Program-made: the position numbers and the translations under genes
Assembly (NCBI RefSeq): GCF_902459565.1
Contig: NZ_CABPSN010000002.1
Coordinates: forward strand, 186,001 to 250,000
Length of the DNA: 64,000 nucleotides
Direction: 5' to 3'
Source: Pandoraea aquatica
Lineage (GTDB): Bacteria; Pseudomonadota; Gammaproteobacteria; Burkholderiales; Burkholderiaceae
Shown: in pieces, positions 1 to 9,465 of the stretch
Layout: each line of letters begins with the position of its first letter
How positions within the stretch are numbered: the first letter of the stretch is position 1
The notes under the pieces: generated by a model
Database searches by the model: none
What the model was told of the DNA's origin: nothing
Seen by the model: the letters and a program-made list of their open reading frames with translations, nothing else

Positions 1-1
1 C

Positions 2-427
2 CACGCGATGGCGTGCGCGGCGGCGCTGGCGGTGCAGCGCACGATTGCCGACGAGAACCTGCTGGAGAACGTGAAGGCGCGCGGCGAGCAATTGCGTGTC
101 CGTTTGCGCGAAGTGTTCGCCGATCACCCGAATGTGGGCGACGTGCGCGGACGCGGGCTGTTCGTCGGCGTCGAGTTCGTGGCCGACCGCGCCACGAAGC
201 AAACGCTGCCGACGGCGGACAAGACACACGCGCGTTTGAAGGCGTCCGCCAAAGAACGCGGCCTGCTGATCTATCCGATGGGCGGGACGGTCGACGGCGT
301 TCATGGCGATCATGCGCTGATCGCGCCGCCGTTCATCTGCCAGCCGGGCGACATCGACCGCATCGTCGAGCGACTGGCGCTCGCCGTGGCGGACGTCACC
401 GGTGTGAAGGCCGGAGGCGTGGCATGA
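2..427 (+). CDS. Class-III (omega) aminotransferase, C-terminal part
   Basis: This is the 3' end of a gene that begins before the window; 141 residues are visible and the frame is open to the left edge. The visible part opens with an Ala-rich helix preceded by HAMACAAALAVQ, the usual sequence after the active-site lysine region of PLP-dependent class-III aminotransferases. It continues with the small C-terminal domain, including RGRGLFVGVEF and ALIAPPFIC. Family members move an amino group between omega-amino or diamine substrates and 2-oxo acids in the cytoplasm. The catalytic lysine lies outside the window, so substrate and exact subfamily cannot be read. The stop codon overlaps the start of the next gene by 4 nt (ATGA), so the two are translationally coupled and probably act in one catabolic route. 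Confidence 0.85.
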   Translation, partial: HAMACAAALAVQRTIADENLLENVKARGEQLRVRLREVFADHPNVGDVRGRGLFVGVEFVADRATKQTLPTADKTHARLKASAKERGLLIYPMGGTVDGVHGDHALIAPPFICQPGDIDRIVERLALAVADVTGVKAGGVA

Positions 428-1266
428 CACGACACTACGCGTTGGCTGTCGCGCCAAACGGCGCACGCCGCACGCACGCCGACCATCCCGCGTTGCCGAT
501 GACGCCCACGGAACTGGGCGAATGCGCCAAGGCGTGTCTGGACGCGGGCGCGGCCATGATCCACCTGCATGTGCGCAAGGCCGACGGCACGCACAGCCTC
601 GAAGCGGCGGATTACGCGGCGGGCATTGCGGCCGTGCGTCGCGCGGTGGGCGAAGCCCTCGTGTTGCAGGTGACGACCGAGGCGGTCGGCATCTACACGC
701 CGGAGCAGCAGATCGCGACGGTGCACGCGCTGCATCCCGAAGCGATTTCGGTGGCGTTGCGTGAAGTGCTGCCCGATGCGGCACACGCCCCTGCGGCCGA
801 GGCCTTCTTCGACTGGCTGTGGCGCGAGCAGATCACGACGCAATACATCCTGTACGACACCGAGGACGTGGCGCATTACTGGCGCCTGCGCGCGAGCGGG
901 GCGATTCGTCCGGGCCGCCATTGGGTCCTGTTCGTGCTGGGCCGCTACAGCAAAGGGCAGTTGTCGTCGCCGTCGGACCTGCTGCCGTTCCTCGCCGCCT
1001 GGCAAGCCGGTGCGGATGGGCTGGGCGAAGCCGCCGACGCCACGCCGTGGGCGATGTGCGCCTTCGGGCCGCGCGAGGCCGAGTGTGCGCTGGCCGCCGT
1101 GTTGCAGGGCGGCCACGCCCGGATCGGCTTCGAGAACAACCTTTACCTGCCGGACGGCAGCGTCTCCCCGGGCAACGCCGCGTCGCTGAGCGCGCTGACG
1201 GCTGCCGCCACACCGCTGGCCCTCGCGCCCATGACGGCGGACGCGCTGCGCGAACTGATCCACTGA
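424..1266 (+). CDS. BKACE-family beta-keto acid cleavage enzyme (DUF849)
   Basis: A 280-residue protein of the BKACE family, the relatives of 3-keto-5-aminohexanoate cleavage enzyme. These Zn-dependent TIM-barrel enzymes condense a beta-keto acid with acetyl-CoA to give acetoacetate and a new CoA ester. Visible markers are the HLH metal-ligand pair at residues 47-49 within MIHLHVR, the strand LQVTTEAVGIY, and a late Glu (about 237) in RIGFENNLYLPDG, matching the third ligand of the family. The length is normal. The start overlaps the aminotransferase stop by 4 nt, which fits a pathway where an amino acid is first transaminated to a beta-keto acid. The substrate class is not predictable by eye. 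Confidence 0.85.
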   Translation: MTRHYALAVAPNGARRTHADHPALPMTPTELGECAKACLDAGAAMIHLHVRKADGTHSLEAADYAAGIAAVRRAVGEALVLQVTTEAVGIYTPEQQIATVHALHPEAISVALREVLPDAAHAPAAEAFFDWLWREQITTQYILYDTEDVAHYWRLRASGAIRPGRHWVLFVLGRYSKGQLSSPSDLLPFLAAWQAGADGLGEAADATPWAMCAFGPREAECALAAVLQGGHARIGFENNLYLPDGSVSPGNAASLSALTAAATPLALAPMTADALRELIH

Positions 1267-1300
1267 GCGTTGGGGCATCCGGCGGCATCCTTACAGCGGT

Positions 1301-1331
1301 GCACCCGGGCACAAGCCGTGCCCGGGGGTGC
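1301..1331 (+). terminator. GC-rich hairpin after the BKACE gene
   Basis: A strong GC stem (arms 1301-1312 and 1318-1331, loop AAGCC, one unpaired G) lies 34 nt after the BKACE stop. No T-tract follows, so it is at best a weak or Rho-assisted terminator between this operon and wspA. Confidence 0.4.
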
Positions 1332-1374
1332 GCGACAAATCAGAAATAAACCCAAATACACGGCCTGACCGGCG

Positions 1375-1402
1375 TTGCCCGGCCGGGCCGCTGTAATAGA
1401 AT
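1375..1402 (+). promoter_or_regulatory. Candidate sigma-70 promoter of the wsp operon
   Basis: TTGCCC (1375-1380) and TAGAAT (1397-1402) are separated by 16 bp and lie 70 nt upstream of the wspA start. The -10 matches consensus at 5 of 6 positions and the -35 at 4 of 6. Inferred from sequence only. Confidence 0.4.
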
Positions 1403-1471
1403 CGGCGTAACCTCAAAAAGGCCCGCGTCGCCCTCCCCGGCACCGGGCGTGTACACGAACGGGAGCGCGGC

Positions 1472-3121
1472 GTGAAACACTGGTCGATCCGACATCGCAT
1501 TCTGGCCAGTTTTGGCCTGATCCTTGCCCTGATGGCCCTTATGGCCGGCATCGCTTACACGCGACTGTCCGCCATCGAAGCGGAGGCGCACAGTGTGGAA
1601 GACGATTCCGCGCCGGGCCTCTACTACAGCACGATGCTGCGCGGCGCGTGGTTCGAGAGTTATCAACTGCTCCAGCAGGTTGTCGCTATCGACGACAACG
1701 ACAAGACCCGCGCCATCGATCTCGACGCCTTGCGCTCGGCCGATACGCGCATCGACGGCTGGATCAAGGATTACGGCAAGACCGTCAATCGCGCCATCGA
1801 CCGCTTGCAGTACGACGAGGTGCGCGGCGTGCGCAGTCAGTACGGGCGCATCAGCAATCAGGTGCTCAAGCTCGTGGCGGACGGTCAGTTGCCGGCCGCC
1901 CGCGCCATGCTCACTGATCAGCTTTACCCCGAATGGGGGCGTGGCCGTTCGGCGATTCAACGCCTGGTCGATACCAACAAGACCTATTCCGACGAGTCGA
2001 CCCACAATATCGGCGAAGCTGTGACTGCGGCCAAGGCCACGCTGCTCATCACGCTGTGCGTGGCGCTCGCGGTGGCCATCCTTGCCGGCTGGCTGCTGTT
2101 CCGCGCGATCAGTGCGCCGCTCGCGAGCGTCATGCAGATCCTGGAAGTTATGCGCTCGGGCGATCTGACCAAGCGCCTCGATCTGGCGCGTCGCGACGAA
2201 TTCGGTGCGCTGGAGTCGGGCTTCAACCGGATGACGGACGAACTGACGGGCCTCGTCGGGCAGGCACAGAAGTCGGCGTTGCAGGTCACGACCTCCGTGA
2301 CCGAGATTGCTGCGACGTCGCGTCAGCAACAGGCCACCGCATCGGAGACGGCCGCGACGACGACCGAGATCGGCGCGACCTCGCGCGAGATCTTCGCCAC
2401 GTCGCGCGATCTGGCGCGCACCATGACCGAAGTGGCGGGCGTGGCCGATCACGCGGCGTCGCTCGCGGGCACCGGACACGTCGGCCTCACGCGTATGGAA
2501 GACGCCATGCGTCATGTGATGGATGCGGCCGGTTCGGTCAACGGCAAGCTCGGCATCCTCAACGAGAAGGCGGGCAACATCAATCAGGTCGTGACGACGA
2601 TTACGAAGGTCGCGGATCAGACCAACCTGCTCTCGCTGAACGCGGCCATTGAAGCCGAGAAGGCCGGCGAGTACGGTCGCGGTTTTGCGGTGGTGGCGAC
2701 CGAGATCCGTCGCCTGGCCGATCAGACGGCCGTGGCGACCTACGACATCGAGCAGATGATCAAGGAGATCCAGTCGGCGGTGTCGGCCGGGGTGATGGGC
2801 ATGGACAAGTTCGCCGAGGAAGTGCGTCGCGGCATGGACGAGATGCGTCAGGTCGGCGATCAGCTCGCGCAGATCATTGCGCAGGTGCAGACGCTGCCGC
2901 CGCGCTTCCAGGTCGTCAACGAAGGCATGCAGGCGCAGGCCACCGGCGCGGAGCAGATCAATCAGGCGCTGGTGCAGCTCTCCGAGGCTGCGCAGCAGAC
3001 GGCCGAATCGTTGCAGCAATCGAGTCAGGCCATCGAAGAGCTCAATCACGTCGCCAATGGTCTCAAGAGCGGGGTGTCGCGCTTCAAGGTGCAGGCGCTC
3101 CCGCCCACGGGACTCGTTTGA
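1472..3121 (+). CDS. wspA: WspA, methyl-accepting chemotaxis receptor
   Basis: A 549-residue inner-membrane receptor. TM1 is at about 11-30, a four-helix-bundle periplasmic sensor at 31-188, TM2 at 190-210, HAMP at about 211-265 and a cytoplasmic coiled-coil signalling domain to the end. The hairpin tip (about 381-425) reads [20 protein letters not shown], and the [12 protein letters not shown] form is typical of WspA rather than flagellar receptors. There is no C-terminal NWETF-type tether. WspA senses surface contact or envelope stress and activates WspE. It heads a seven-gene wsp operon in canonical order. The assignment is strong because the whole set is present. Confidence 0.93.
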   Translation: MKHWSIRHRILASFGLILALMALMAGIAYTRLSAIEAEAHSVEDDSAPGLYYSTMLRGAWFESYQLLQQVVAIDDNDKTRAIDLDALRSADTRIDGWIKDYGKTVNRAIDRLQYDEVRGVRSQYGRISNQVLKLVADGQLPAARAMLTDQLYPEWGRGRSAIQRLVDTNKTYSDESTHNIGEAVTAAKATLLITLCVALAVAILAGWLLFRAISAPLASVMQILEVMRSGDLTKRLDLARRDEFGALESGFNRMTDELTGLVGQAQKSALQVTTSVTEIAATSRQQQATASETAATTTEIGATSREIFATSRDLARTMTEVAGVADHAASLAGTGHVGLTRMEDAMRHVMDAAGSVNGKLGILNEKAGNINQVVTTITKVADQTNLLSLNAAIEAEKAGEYGRGFAVVATEIRRLADQTAVATYDIEQMIKEIQSAVSAGVMGMDKFAEEVRRGMDEMRQVGDQLAQIIAQVQTLPPRFQVVNEGMQAQATGAEQINQALVQLSEAAQQTAESLQQSSQAIEELNHVANGLKSGVSRFKVQALPPTGLV

Positions 3122-3133
3122 CGTCGTCCATTC

Positions 3134-3199
3134 ATTCGTCGTTTAGTCGTCGCTGATTCGTCGGATTTTCGTCGAGCTTTCGTCGAGTTTTTGTTGTTT
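3134..3199 (+). repeat. Six-unit 11-bp direct repeat array between wspA and wspB
   Basis: Six head-to-tail 11-bp units start at 3134, 3145, 3156, 3167, 3178 and 3189. The consensus is (A/T)TTCGTCG followed by three variable bases. Five units keep the GTCG core; the last reads TTTTGTTG, with two C-to-T changes. The period is exact with no indel and close to one helical turn. The array fills most of the 95-nt wspA-wspB gap, otherwise the only large gap in an operon with 4-nt overlaps. Confidence 0.85.
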
Positions 3200-3216
3200 A
3201 TTTCGCGGACATCGCC

Positions 3217-3759
3217 ATGTTGTTCCTGCGTTTCGCCATCGCGACCGATCACTACGTCATCGAAGCGGGCCACGTCGCCGAGGTGCTGCCGTGGCTGGCG
3301 CTCAAGCGTCTGCCCGCCGCACCGGCCTGGGTGGCGGGCGCGTTCAGCTATCGTGGCGAGTCCGTGCCGGTGATCGATCTGACGCGGCTCGCCACGGGAC
3401 GTGACGCGCCTGCGCGGCGCTCCACGCGACTAGTGCTCGTGCACTACCCGTCGCCCGGGCCGAGCGCGCGGCGTCTGGGGGTACTCGTCGAGCGCGCGAC
3501 CGATACCTTGCGCGCCGATCCGGCGGCGTTTCAGACGAGCGGCGTCGACCTGCCCGAAGGCCGCTATCTCGGCCCCGTGCTCGATACCGATGACGGACTC
3601 GTGCAGTGGGTGCGCGTCGACCAGTTGCTGACGGACGAGGCCCGCGCCATGCTGTTCGACGCAGCGAAGGACGCGCTGGCCGTCGAGGCGCAGGGCGCGG
3701 ATGAAGCGAGTAATGCAGGTAATGCGGGCGCGGCGAACGCAACGGAGGCGTCGTCATGA
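3217..3759 (+). CDS. wspB: WspB, CheW-like coupling protein
   Basis: A 180-residue cytoplasmic protein with one CheW domain (about 1-150) and an Ala/Asn/Glu-rich tail. The CheW signature is seen in the strand FAIATDHYVIEAGHVAEVLPW and in the GAFSYRGESVPVIDLTRL segment. It should couple WspA to the WspE kinase. The ATG at 3217 has only a weak purine stretch (GCGGAC) upstream, so translation may be modest or depend on wspA. The end overlaps wspC by 4 nt. Confidence 0.9.
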   Translation: MLFLRFAIATDHYVIEAGHVAEVLPWLALKRLPAAPAWVAGAFSYRGESVPVIDLTRLATGRDAPARRSTRLVLVHYPSPGPSARRLGVLVERATDTLRADPAAFQTSGVDLPEGRYLGPVLDTDDGLVQWVRVDQLLTDEARAMLFDAAKDALAVEAQGADEASNAGNAGAANATEASS

Positions 3760-5297
3760 GCCACGTGCGAGACATTGAGCGCTTGCTGTACGACACGATG
3801 GGGCTGGACGCCGAAACGCTCGGCGCGAACGCCATCGAACGTGCGATACGCGTGCGTCTTGCCGCCCTTTCCGCTGCGTCGCCGGACATGCCGGACATGC
3901 ATGATGCGCCGCCGTACACGCGTTACTGGCAGCGCTTGCAGCAATCGCCGCAGGAATTGCAGGCGCTGATCGAGGCAGTGGTGGTACCGGAGACATGGTT
4001 CTTCCGGCATCGCGACGCGTTCACCGCGCTGACGCAGATGGTTCATGATGAGCGCGAATCTCGTCGGGGCACCGCGCGCGAAGGGCAGGCGTTGCGACTG
4101 CTGAGCCTGCCGTGTTCCACCGGAGAAGAGCCGTACTCGATGGCGATGACGATGTTCGACGCAGGCCTCGGGGCGAATGACTTCACCATCGACGCGCTCG
4201 ACATCAGTGAACGCGCGCTGACCGTTGCTCGCGAAGGACTTTACGGCCGCAATTCGTTTCGCGGTCCGCCGGGCACGATGCTGTTCCGGGATCGCTACTT
4301 CACGCCCGAGGACGAAAGCTTTCGTGTGATCAGTGCGTTGCGTACGCAGGTGCGCTGGCACTCGGGCAATCTGTTCGATCCGTCGCTCGTCGACCGGCTG
4401 GGCACGTTCGATTACGTGTTCTTCCGCAATGTGCTGATCTACTTCGATCGCGACGGACAACGTCGTGCCATTGCGGCGCTCGAACAACTCATGCGCATGG
4501 GCGCGACGCTCTTCGCCGGACCGGCCGAGGGCGGGACGCTGACGAGCAACGGGCTGGCACCGACGGGCCACGTGCAGGCTTTTTCGTTCCGCGTGGCGGG
4601 GCCGGTGCGAGACGTGCAGACGTCGGCAGCGGGTCTGTCGCGTCCGACGGGCACGCTCGACGCCTTCCGCCCCACGCCACCGGTCAGCGCCCTCGACGCG
4701 GTGACGCAGCATCGCGTTACGTCGCCACACGTTTCGCATGTGGTGCCGACGCCGTCGCCATTTTCATCCGCGCAAGCGCAGGCCCCGCTTCCGACTTCGA
4801 CGGGCGCAGGCCCCTCGCGCACTTTTGCGCCACTGACGTCGACGCCGATTACGCCGCCGCCCGAGTCACCACGCCCCGGCGTTTTTCAGCACATCGACGC
4901 CACTGAAAAAACCGACATCGCCGTACAACTCACACAGGCGCAAACCGCCGCCGACGCCGGTGACTTCGTGCGCGCCGTGGCGTTGTGCCGTGCGGTGTTG
5001 GCTGTCGACCGGGCCAATGCGCAGGCCGAGTATCTGCTGGGGCTGGTCGAAGATGCGCGCGGCGACGCACAGGGCGCACTCATCCATTACCGTCGCGCGC
5101 TCTATCTTGAACCGGGACATTACGAAGCGTTGGTGCATTGCGCTGCGCTGCTCGACGCGCGCGGCGACGCAACGGGCGCGCGACGTCTGCTGGAGCGTGC
5201 CGAGCGCACCGAACCTACCCAACGCGCGAGCACGACTTCGCGCACGACCACCCAATCGCATGATCAGACGCATCGCCACGGGAACCGACATCGATGA
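3756..5297 (+). CDS. wspC: WspC, CheR-type receptor methyltransferase with TPR tail
   Basis: A 513-residue protein. The N-terminal 280 residues form a CheR SAM-dependent methyltransferase, with ETWFFRH in the N-subdomain, the SAM-binding loop LSLPCSTGEEPYS and RNVLIYFD. This is followed by a Pro/Ser/Thr-rich linker and a C-terminal TPR region (about 395-490; repeats such as AEYLLGLVEDARGDAQGAL). The CheR-linker-TPR layout is that of WspC. It adds methyl groups to WspA glutamates and resets or heightens receptor activity, opposed by WspF. It overlaps wspB and wspD by 4 nt each. Confidence 0.92.
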   Translation: MSHVRDIERLLYDTMGLDAETLGANAIERAIRVRLAALSAASPDMPDMHDAPPYTRYWQRLQQSPQELQALIEAVVVPETWFFRHRDAFTALTQMVHDERESRRGTAREGQALRLLSLPCSTGEEPYSMAMTMFDAGLGANDFTIDALDISERALTVAREGLYGRNSFRGPPGTMLFRDRYFTPEDESFRVISALRTQVRWHSGNLFDPSLVDRLGTFDYVFFRNVLIYFDRDGQRRAIAALEQLMRMGATLFAGPAEGGTLTSNGLAPTGHVQAFSFRVAGPVRDVQTSAAGLSRPTGTLDAFRPTPPVSALDAVTQHRVTSPHVSHVVPTPSPFSSAQAQAPLPTSTGAGPSRTFAPLTSTPITPPPESPRPGVFQHIDATEKTDIAVQLTQAQTAADAGDFVRAVALCRAVLAVDRANAQAEYLLGLVEDARGDAQGALIHYRRALYLEPGHYEALVHCAALLDARGDATGARRLLERAERTEPTQRASTTSRTTTQSHDQTHRHGNRHR

Positions 5298-5980
5298 CCT
5301 ACCGCGAATCCGCGCCTGAGGCCGGTCCCGTGTCCGGCGAGCGCCAACTTTCACAGCCATCGTCTGGGCAGCCCTTGCACCCCTCGCAATCTGCGCAAGC
5401 GAACGGCAACACGCTGCATCGACAGGCGGCGGAATTGCTCGACCGTTTGCCCGTGGTGCCGGTCGACCCGGCACCGTGGCGCGCAATCCCCGGCGAGCAG
5501 GAGCGCGAGCGTGGTACGTCGCTGCTGCTTTTCCGGTTGGCGGACGAATGGCTCGCCCTGCCCGCTTCCACCATCGAAGAAGTCGCACCCATGCGTGGCT
5601 GGCATTCCGTACCGGGCCATCGGCAGCGGGCGTTGCTGGGGCTCGTCAACTTGCGTGGCGCGCTCGTGCCCTGTCTGTCGCTCGGCGAACTGCTCGGCGT
5701 GCAGCCTGCACCGCAAACCCAGACGCCACCGGCGAACAGTCTGCGTGCGAGCACGGCGCGACTGCTGGCGTTGCGTCATGGGCATCATCTGAGCGCATTT
5801 CCTGTGACGGAGGTGCACGGCACGGTGACGCCCGCCCGCGCGTCCATGGGCGCGGTGCCCGCGACGGCGCTCGGTGCGTCGGACGGCTTTGCCGTCGCGG
5901 TGCTGCCGTGGCGCGATCACATCGTCGGTGTGCTGGACCCGCTGCGCGTTGGCGCGGCGTTCGACCGGAGCCTCGCATGA
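5294..5980 (+). CDS. wspD: WspD, second CheW-like coupling protein
   Basis: A 228-residue CheW-domain protein. The first 60 or so residues are a polar, probably disordered extension. The CheW fold then starts at SLLLFRLADEWLALPASTIEEV and includes GLVNLRGALVPCLSLGELLG. Together with WspB it gives this pathway two coupling proteins, as in pseudomonad Wsp systems where they tune receptor clustering. Start and stop both overlap neighbours by 4 nt. Confidence 0.9.
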   Translation: MTYRESAPEAGPVSGERQLSQPSSGQPLHPSQSAQANGNTLHRQAAELLDRLPVVPVDPAPWRAIPGEQERERGTSLLLFRLADEWLALPASTIEEVAPMRGWHSVPGHRQRALLGLVNLRGALVPCLSLGELLGVQPAPQTQTPPANSLRASTARLLALRHGHHLSAFPVTEVHGTVTPARASMGAVPATALGASDGFAVAVLPWRDHIVGVLDPLRVGAAFDRSLA

Positions 5981-8430
5981 GCGACGATCTGCAGAACGCC
6001 ACGCTGCTCGACCTGTTCCGCATGGAGACGGAGACGCAGGCGCAAGTTCTCGGCGACGGCCTGCTTGCACTCGAACGCGCGCCGACCGATGCGGCGCGAC
6101 TCGAAGCGTGCATGCGTGCCGCGCATTCGCTCAAGGGCGCGGCACGCATCGTCGGCGTCGAAGCGGGGGTCTCGCTCGCGCACGTGCTGGAGGATGCCTT
6201 CGTCGCGGCGCAGCATGGTGCGCTCGCGCTCAACGTATCGATCATCGACCGCCTGTTGCAAGGTGTCGATCTGCTGATGCGTCTCGCGCATCCGCCGGGA
6301 CGCGATCCGAACTGGGCGCAAGGCGCAGGCAAGGCCGAGATCGACGCGTTCGTCTCATCGTTCGCCAGCGAGCTTTCGGCATTGACGGGCGATGCGTCGC
6401 AGGCGCCCGGTGCCTCCGGCGAACTCACCGCTTTCGATTACGCGAGCTATGGCATGGAGGCAGGTGAGCGCGACGCTGCAAGCACCGAAGCGCTCGTCTC
6501 GAACATCTCGCATGAAACGCCCGAGTCCGACGACAGTCACGTGCGGGACAGTCTCGCACTCCCGCGCGTTGTGGAGCACACGGTGCCGCCGACGCATCCC
6601 GAGACACGGGAGACGCACGACACTTACACCGCCGAGCCGGGCGTACACGCGGGCACCAGCGACAGCGCTTCGCGTGCCCTGCGCGTCTCCGCAGACAACC
6701 TCGACCGGTTGCTGCGACTGTCGAGCGAAGCGCTGGTCGCGTCACGCTGGTCGCAACCGTTCGCGCAATCGTTGCAGCGCCTGAAACGTCATCAGCACGA
6801 CGCGGGCGACGCGCTCGATCGCGTGAGTTCGGCGCTCGCACAAGTCGCCGACCGCTCCGACGAAGATCGTCAGTTGTTACTCTCGGCGCTCGCAGATCTG
6901 CGGCGCGCGCTCGGCGTCGGCGGTCAGTTGCTGGCCGAACAGATTCACGAACTGGACGACTTCGACCGACGCTCGACGCAACTGTCGCAACGTCTGTACG
7001 ACGAGGCGCTGGCGTGCCGCATGCGACCCATCGACGACCGTCTTGGCGGATTCGCCCGCATGGTGCGCGATCTGGGCCGCTCGCTCGGCAAACCGGCGCG
7101 GCTGGAGATTCGCGGCGCAGATACGCAGGTCGATCGCGACATCCTCGATCAGCTTGAAGCGCCGCTGGGGCATCTGTTGCGCAATGCTGTCGATCACGGG
7201 CTGGAGCGTCCGGAAGTGCGGGCGGCGGCCGGCAAACCTGCCGAGGGCGTCATCACGCTCAGCGCGCGTCATAGCGCGGGGCTGCTGCTCGTGAGCGTGT
7301 CCGACGACGGCGCAGGTATCGACATCGAACGCGTGCGCGAGGCCGTGGTCAAGCGCGGACTCGTCGCGCATGAGACGGCACGTCATCTCGACGACAACGA
7401 ATTGCTCGAATTCCTGATGCTGCCGGGCTTCACATTGCGTGACACCGTTACGGATGTGTCCGGGCGCGGCGTCGGCCTCGACGCGGTGCGCGCGATGGTC
7501 GCGATGGTGCGGGGCACTGTGCGCATCGAACACACCCCCGGGCGCGGCACGAAGTTCATCCTGCAACTGCCGCTCACGCTGTCGGTGGTGCGCAGCCTGC
7601 TCGTCGAGATCGCGGGCGAGCCGTATGCGTTGCCGCTCGCCAGCCTGTCGCGCACGCTGGCGCTGCCGCAGGAAGACATCGACATGCTCGAAGGGCGTCC
7701 GCATTTCACGCTGGACGGCAAACAGATCGGCCTCGTGAGCGCGCAGCAGGTGTTGTGCGGCACCGAACCGGCAGGCACCTCCGGCGATCAGCCAGTCGTG
7801 GTGTTTGGTGATGGCGAAGCGCGCTACGGGCTGGCCGTCGACAAATTCCTCGGCGAGCGTATGCTCGTCGTGCAGCCGCTCGACGCGCGGCTCGGCAAGT
7901 TGCCCAACATCGCCGCCGGGGCACTGACGGAAGATGGCTCGCCGCTGCTCATCATCGATACGGCCGATCTGGTGCGCTCGATTGCGAAGGCCGTGGAAAT
8001 GGGCTCGCTGGAGCGCTTGCCGATGCGCGCCGCGCAGGCCAGCGGGCGCGGTCGCAAACGTTTGCTGGTGGTGGACGACTCGCTCACCGTGCGCGAGCTT
8101 GAGCGCAAGCTGCTCGCCGCGCGCGGCTACGACGTGAGCGTCGCCATCGACGGCATGGATGGCTGGAACGCAGTGCGCAGCGAAACGTTCGACATGGTGA
8201 TCACCGACGTCGATATGCCACGCATGGATGGCATCGAGCTGGTGACGCTCATCAAACGCGACCCGCGCACGGCGGAATTGCCCGTCATGATCGTTTCATA
8301 CAAGGATCGCGAGGAAGACCGGCAGCGCGGACTCGATGCGGGTGCCGATTATTACCTCGCGAAAGGCAGCTTCCACGACGACGCGCTGCTGCGCGCTGTC
8401 GTGGATCTCATCGGGGAGTCGGGGTCATGA
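5977..8430 (+). CDS. wspE: WspE, hybrid CheA-type histidine kinase with receiver domain
   Basis: An 817-residue cytoplasmic kinase. The ATG at 5977 overlaps the wspD stop; the frame is open further upstream, but the Hpt domain begins right at this start. Order: Hpt with phospho-His about 50 (AAHSLKGAARIVG); a long polar linker; dimerisation helices; HATPase with NAVDHGLE and SDDGAGIDIERV; a CheW-like regulatory domain; and a C-terminal receiver from about 695 (RLLVVDDSLTV) with acceptor Asp about 744 (VITDVDMPRMDG). WspE phosphorylates the methylesterase WspF and the cyclase WspR; the built-in receiver probably acts as a phosphate sink. Confidence 0.93.
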   Translation: MSDDLQNATLLDLFRMETETQAQVLGDGLLALERAPTDAARLEACMRAAHSLKGAARIVGVEAGVSLAHVLEDAFVAAQHGALALNVSIIDRLLQGVDLLMRLAHPPGRDPNWAQGAGKAEIDAFVSSFASELSALTGDASQAPGASGELTAFDYASYGMEAGERDAASTEALVSNISHETPESDDSHVRDSLALPRVVEHTVPPTHPETRETHDTYTAEPGVHAGTSDSASRALRVSADNLDRLLRLSSEALVASRWSQPFAQSLQRLKRHQHDAGDALDRVSSALAQVADRSDEDRQLLLSALADLRRALGVGGQLLAEQIHELDDFDRRSTQLSQRLYDEALACRMRPIDDRLGGFARMVRDLGRSLGKPARLEIRGADTQVDRDILDQLEAPLGHLLRNAVDHGLERPEVRAAAGKPAEGVITLSARHSAGLLLVSVSDDGAGIDIERVREAVVKRGLVAHETARHLDDNELLEFLMLPGFTLRDTVTDVSGRGVGLDAVRAMVAMVRGTVRIEHTPGRGTKFILQLPLTLSVVRSLLVEIAGEPYALPLASLSRTLALPQEDIDMLEGRPHFTLDGKQIGLVSAQQVLCGTEPAGTSGDQPVVVFGDGEARYGLAVDKFLGERMLVVQPLDARLGKLPNIAAGALTEDGSPLLIIDTADLVRSIAKAVEMGSLERLPMRAAQASGRGRKRLLVVDDSLTVRELERKLLAARGYDVSVAIDGMDGWNAVRSETFDMVITDVDMPRMDGIELVTLIKRDPRTAELPVMIVSYKDREEDRQRGLDAGADYYLAKGSFHDDALLRAVVDLIGESGS

Positions 8431-9434
8431 AAATCGGCATCGTGAACGATTCGGTCATTGCGGTGGAGGCGTTGCGTCGCACGCTTGCGCAGCGTCCGGG
8501 CCTGGAAGTGGCGTGGGTCGCGCACGACGGCGCGCAGGCGGTACGGATGTGCGCGCCTGTGCCACCCGACCTCGTGCTCATGGATCTCGTCATGCCGGTC
8601 ATGGACGGAGTGGCCGCGACGCGCGAGATCATGCGTCGCACACCGTGCCCGATTCTGATCGTGACGTCGGACGTCGGCCATCACGCGAGCCTCGTGTTCG
8701 ATGCGATGGGCGCTGGTGCGGTCGACGCCGTCGATACGCCTGTGCTTGGGGCGGCGGAACTGGCGCGTCCGGCCTCGTCGTTGCTCGCGAAGATCGAGGC
8801 CGTGGCGGCGCAGCAGGCCGACGCCCGCATACCGCAGACAGTTGTGGTGCCGCGCGTCGTGCCCGAGACGGACGCGCTGGTGGCCATCGGCGCATCGGCG
8901 GGCGGTCCTGCTGCCTTGGCAACGCTGCTCGGCCGCCTGCCTGCGAACTTCGCGGCGGGCGTGATCGTCGTACAGCATGTGGACGATGCCTTCGCGCCCG
9001 GTATGGCGGCGTGGCTCGATCAGCAGACGCCGCTCTCGGTGCGGCTGGTGGAGGCGGGCGAGCGTCCCACGGCGGGCGCGGTGCTGCTCGCGGGTGGAAA
9101 CCGTCACCTGCGGGTGGACGCCAGCGGCCGCTGCGTGTATACCGACGAACCCACGGATGCGGTGTATCGTCCGTCCATCGACGTCTTCCTGCGCAGCGTG
9201 GCCGAGAACTGGCGCTCGCGCGCGGTTGGCGTGCTCCTGACGGGCATGGGTCGCGACGGTGCCGCAGGGCTGGGTGCCATGCGCACGCAGGGCTTTATGA
9301 CCATCGCGCAGGATCGCGCGACGAGCGCGGTGTACGGCATGCCCAAAGCGGCGGCCGAGGCCGGCGCAGCGTCGCAAATCCTGCCGCTGAACACCATCGC
9401 GCCACAATTGGTGACGCTGTTCGGCACCGTATGA
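8427..9434 (+). CDS. wspF: WspF, CheB-type protein-glutamate methylesterase
   Basis: A 335-residue protein with an N-terminal receiver (Asp53 in LVLMDLVMP) and a C-terminal CheB methylesterase domain. The catalytic triad is visible as Ser157 in GASAGG, His184 in VVQHVDDAF and Asp277 in TGMGRDGAAGL. WspF removes WspA methyl groups and so restrains WspR. In pseudomonads and Burkholderia, loss-of-function wspF mutations give wrinkly, biofilm-rich colonies. The gene looks intact here. It overlaps wspE by 4 nt. Confidence 0.93.
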   Translation: MKIGIVNDSVIAVEALRRTLAQRPGLEVAWVAHDGAQAVRMCAPVPPDLVLMDLVMPVMDGVAATREIMRRTPCPILIVTSDVGHHASLVFDAMGAGAVDAVDTPVLGAAELARPASSLLAKIEAVAAQQADARIPQTVVVPRVVPETDALVAIGASAGGPAALATLLGRLPANFAAGVIVVQHVDDAFAPGMAAWLDQQTPLSVRLVEAGERPTAGAVLLAGGNRHLRVDASGRCVYTDEPTDAVYRPSIDVFLRSVAENWRSRAVGVLLTGMGRDGAAGLGAMRTQGFMTIAQDRATSAVYGMPKAAAEAGAASQILPLNTIAPQLVTLFGTV

Positions 9435-9465
9435 CTGTGGGACAAAAACAGAGGGACGAATAACG

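Noticed and set aside
1340-3049. A 569-codon minus-strand frame opposite wspA
   Set aside because: His/Arg-rich, no family match, and entirely covered by the chemoreceptor gene.
3134-3199. CRISPR-like array
   Set aside because: Units are 11 bp and directly abutting; there are no spacers, no longer repeats and no cas genes.
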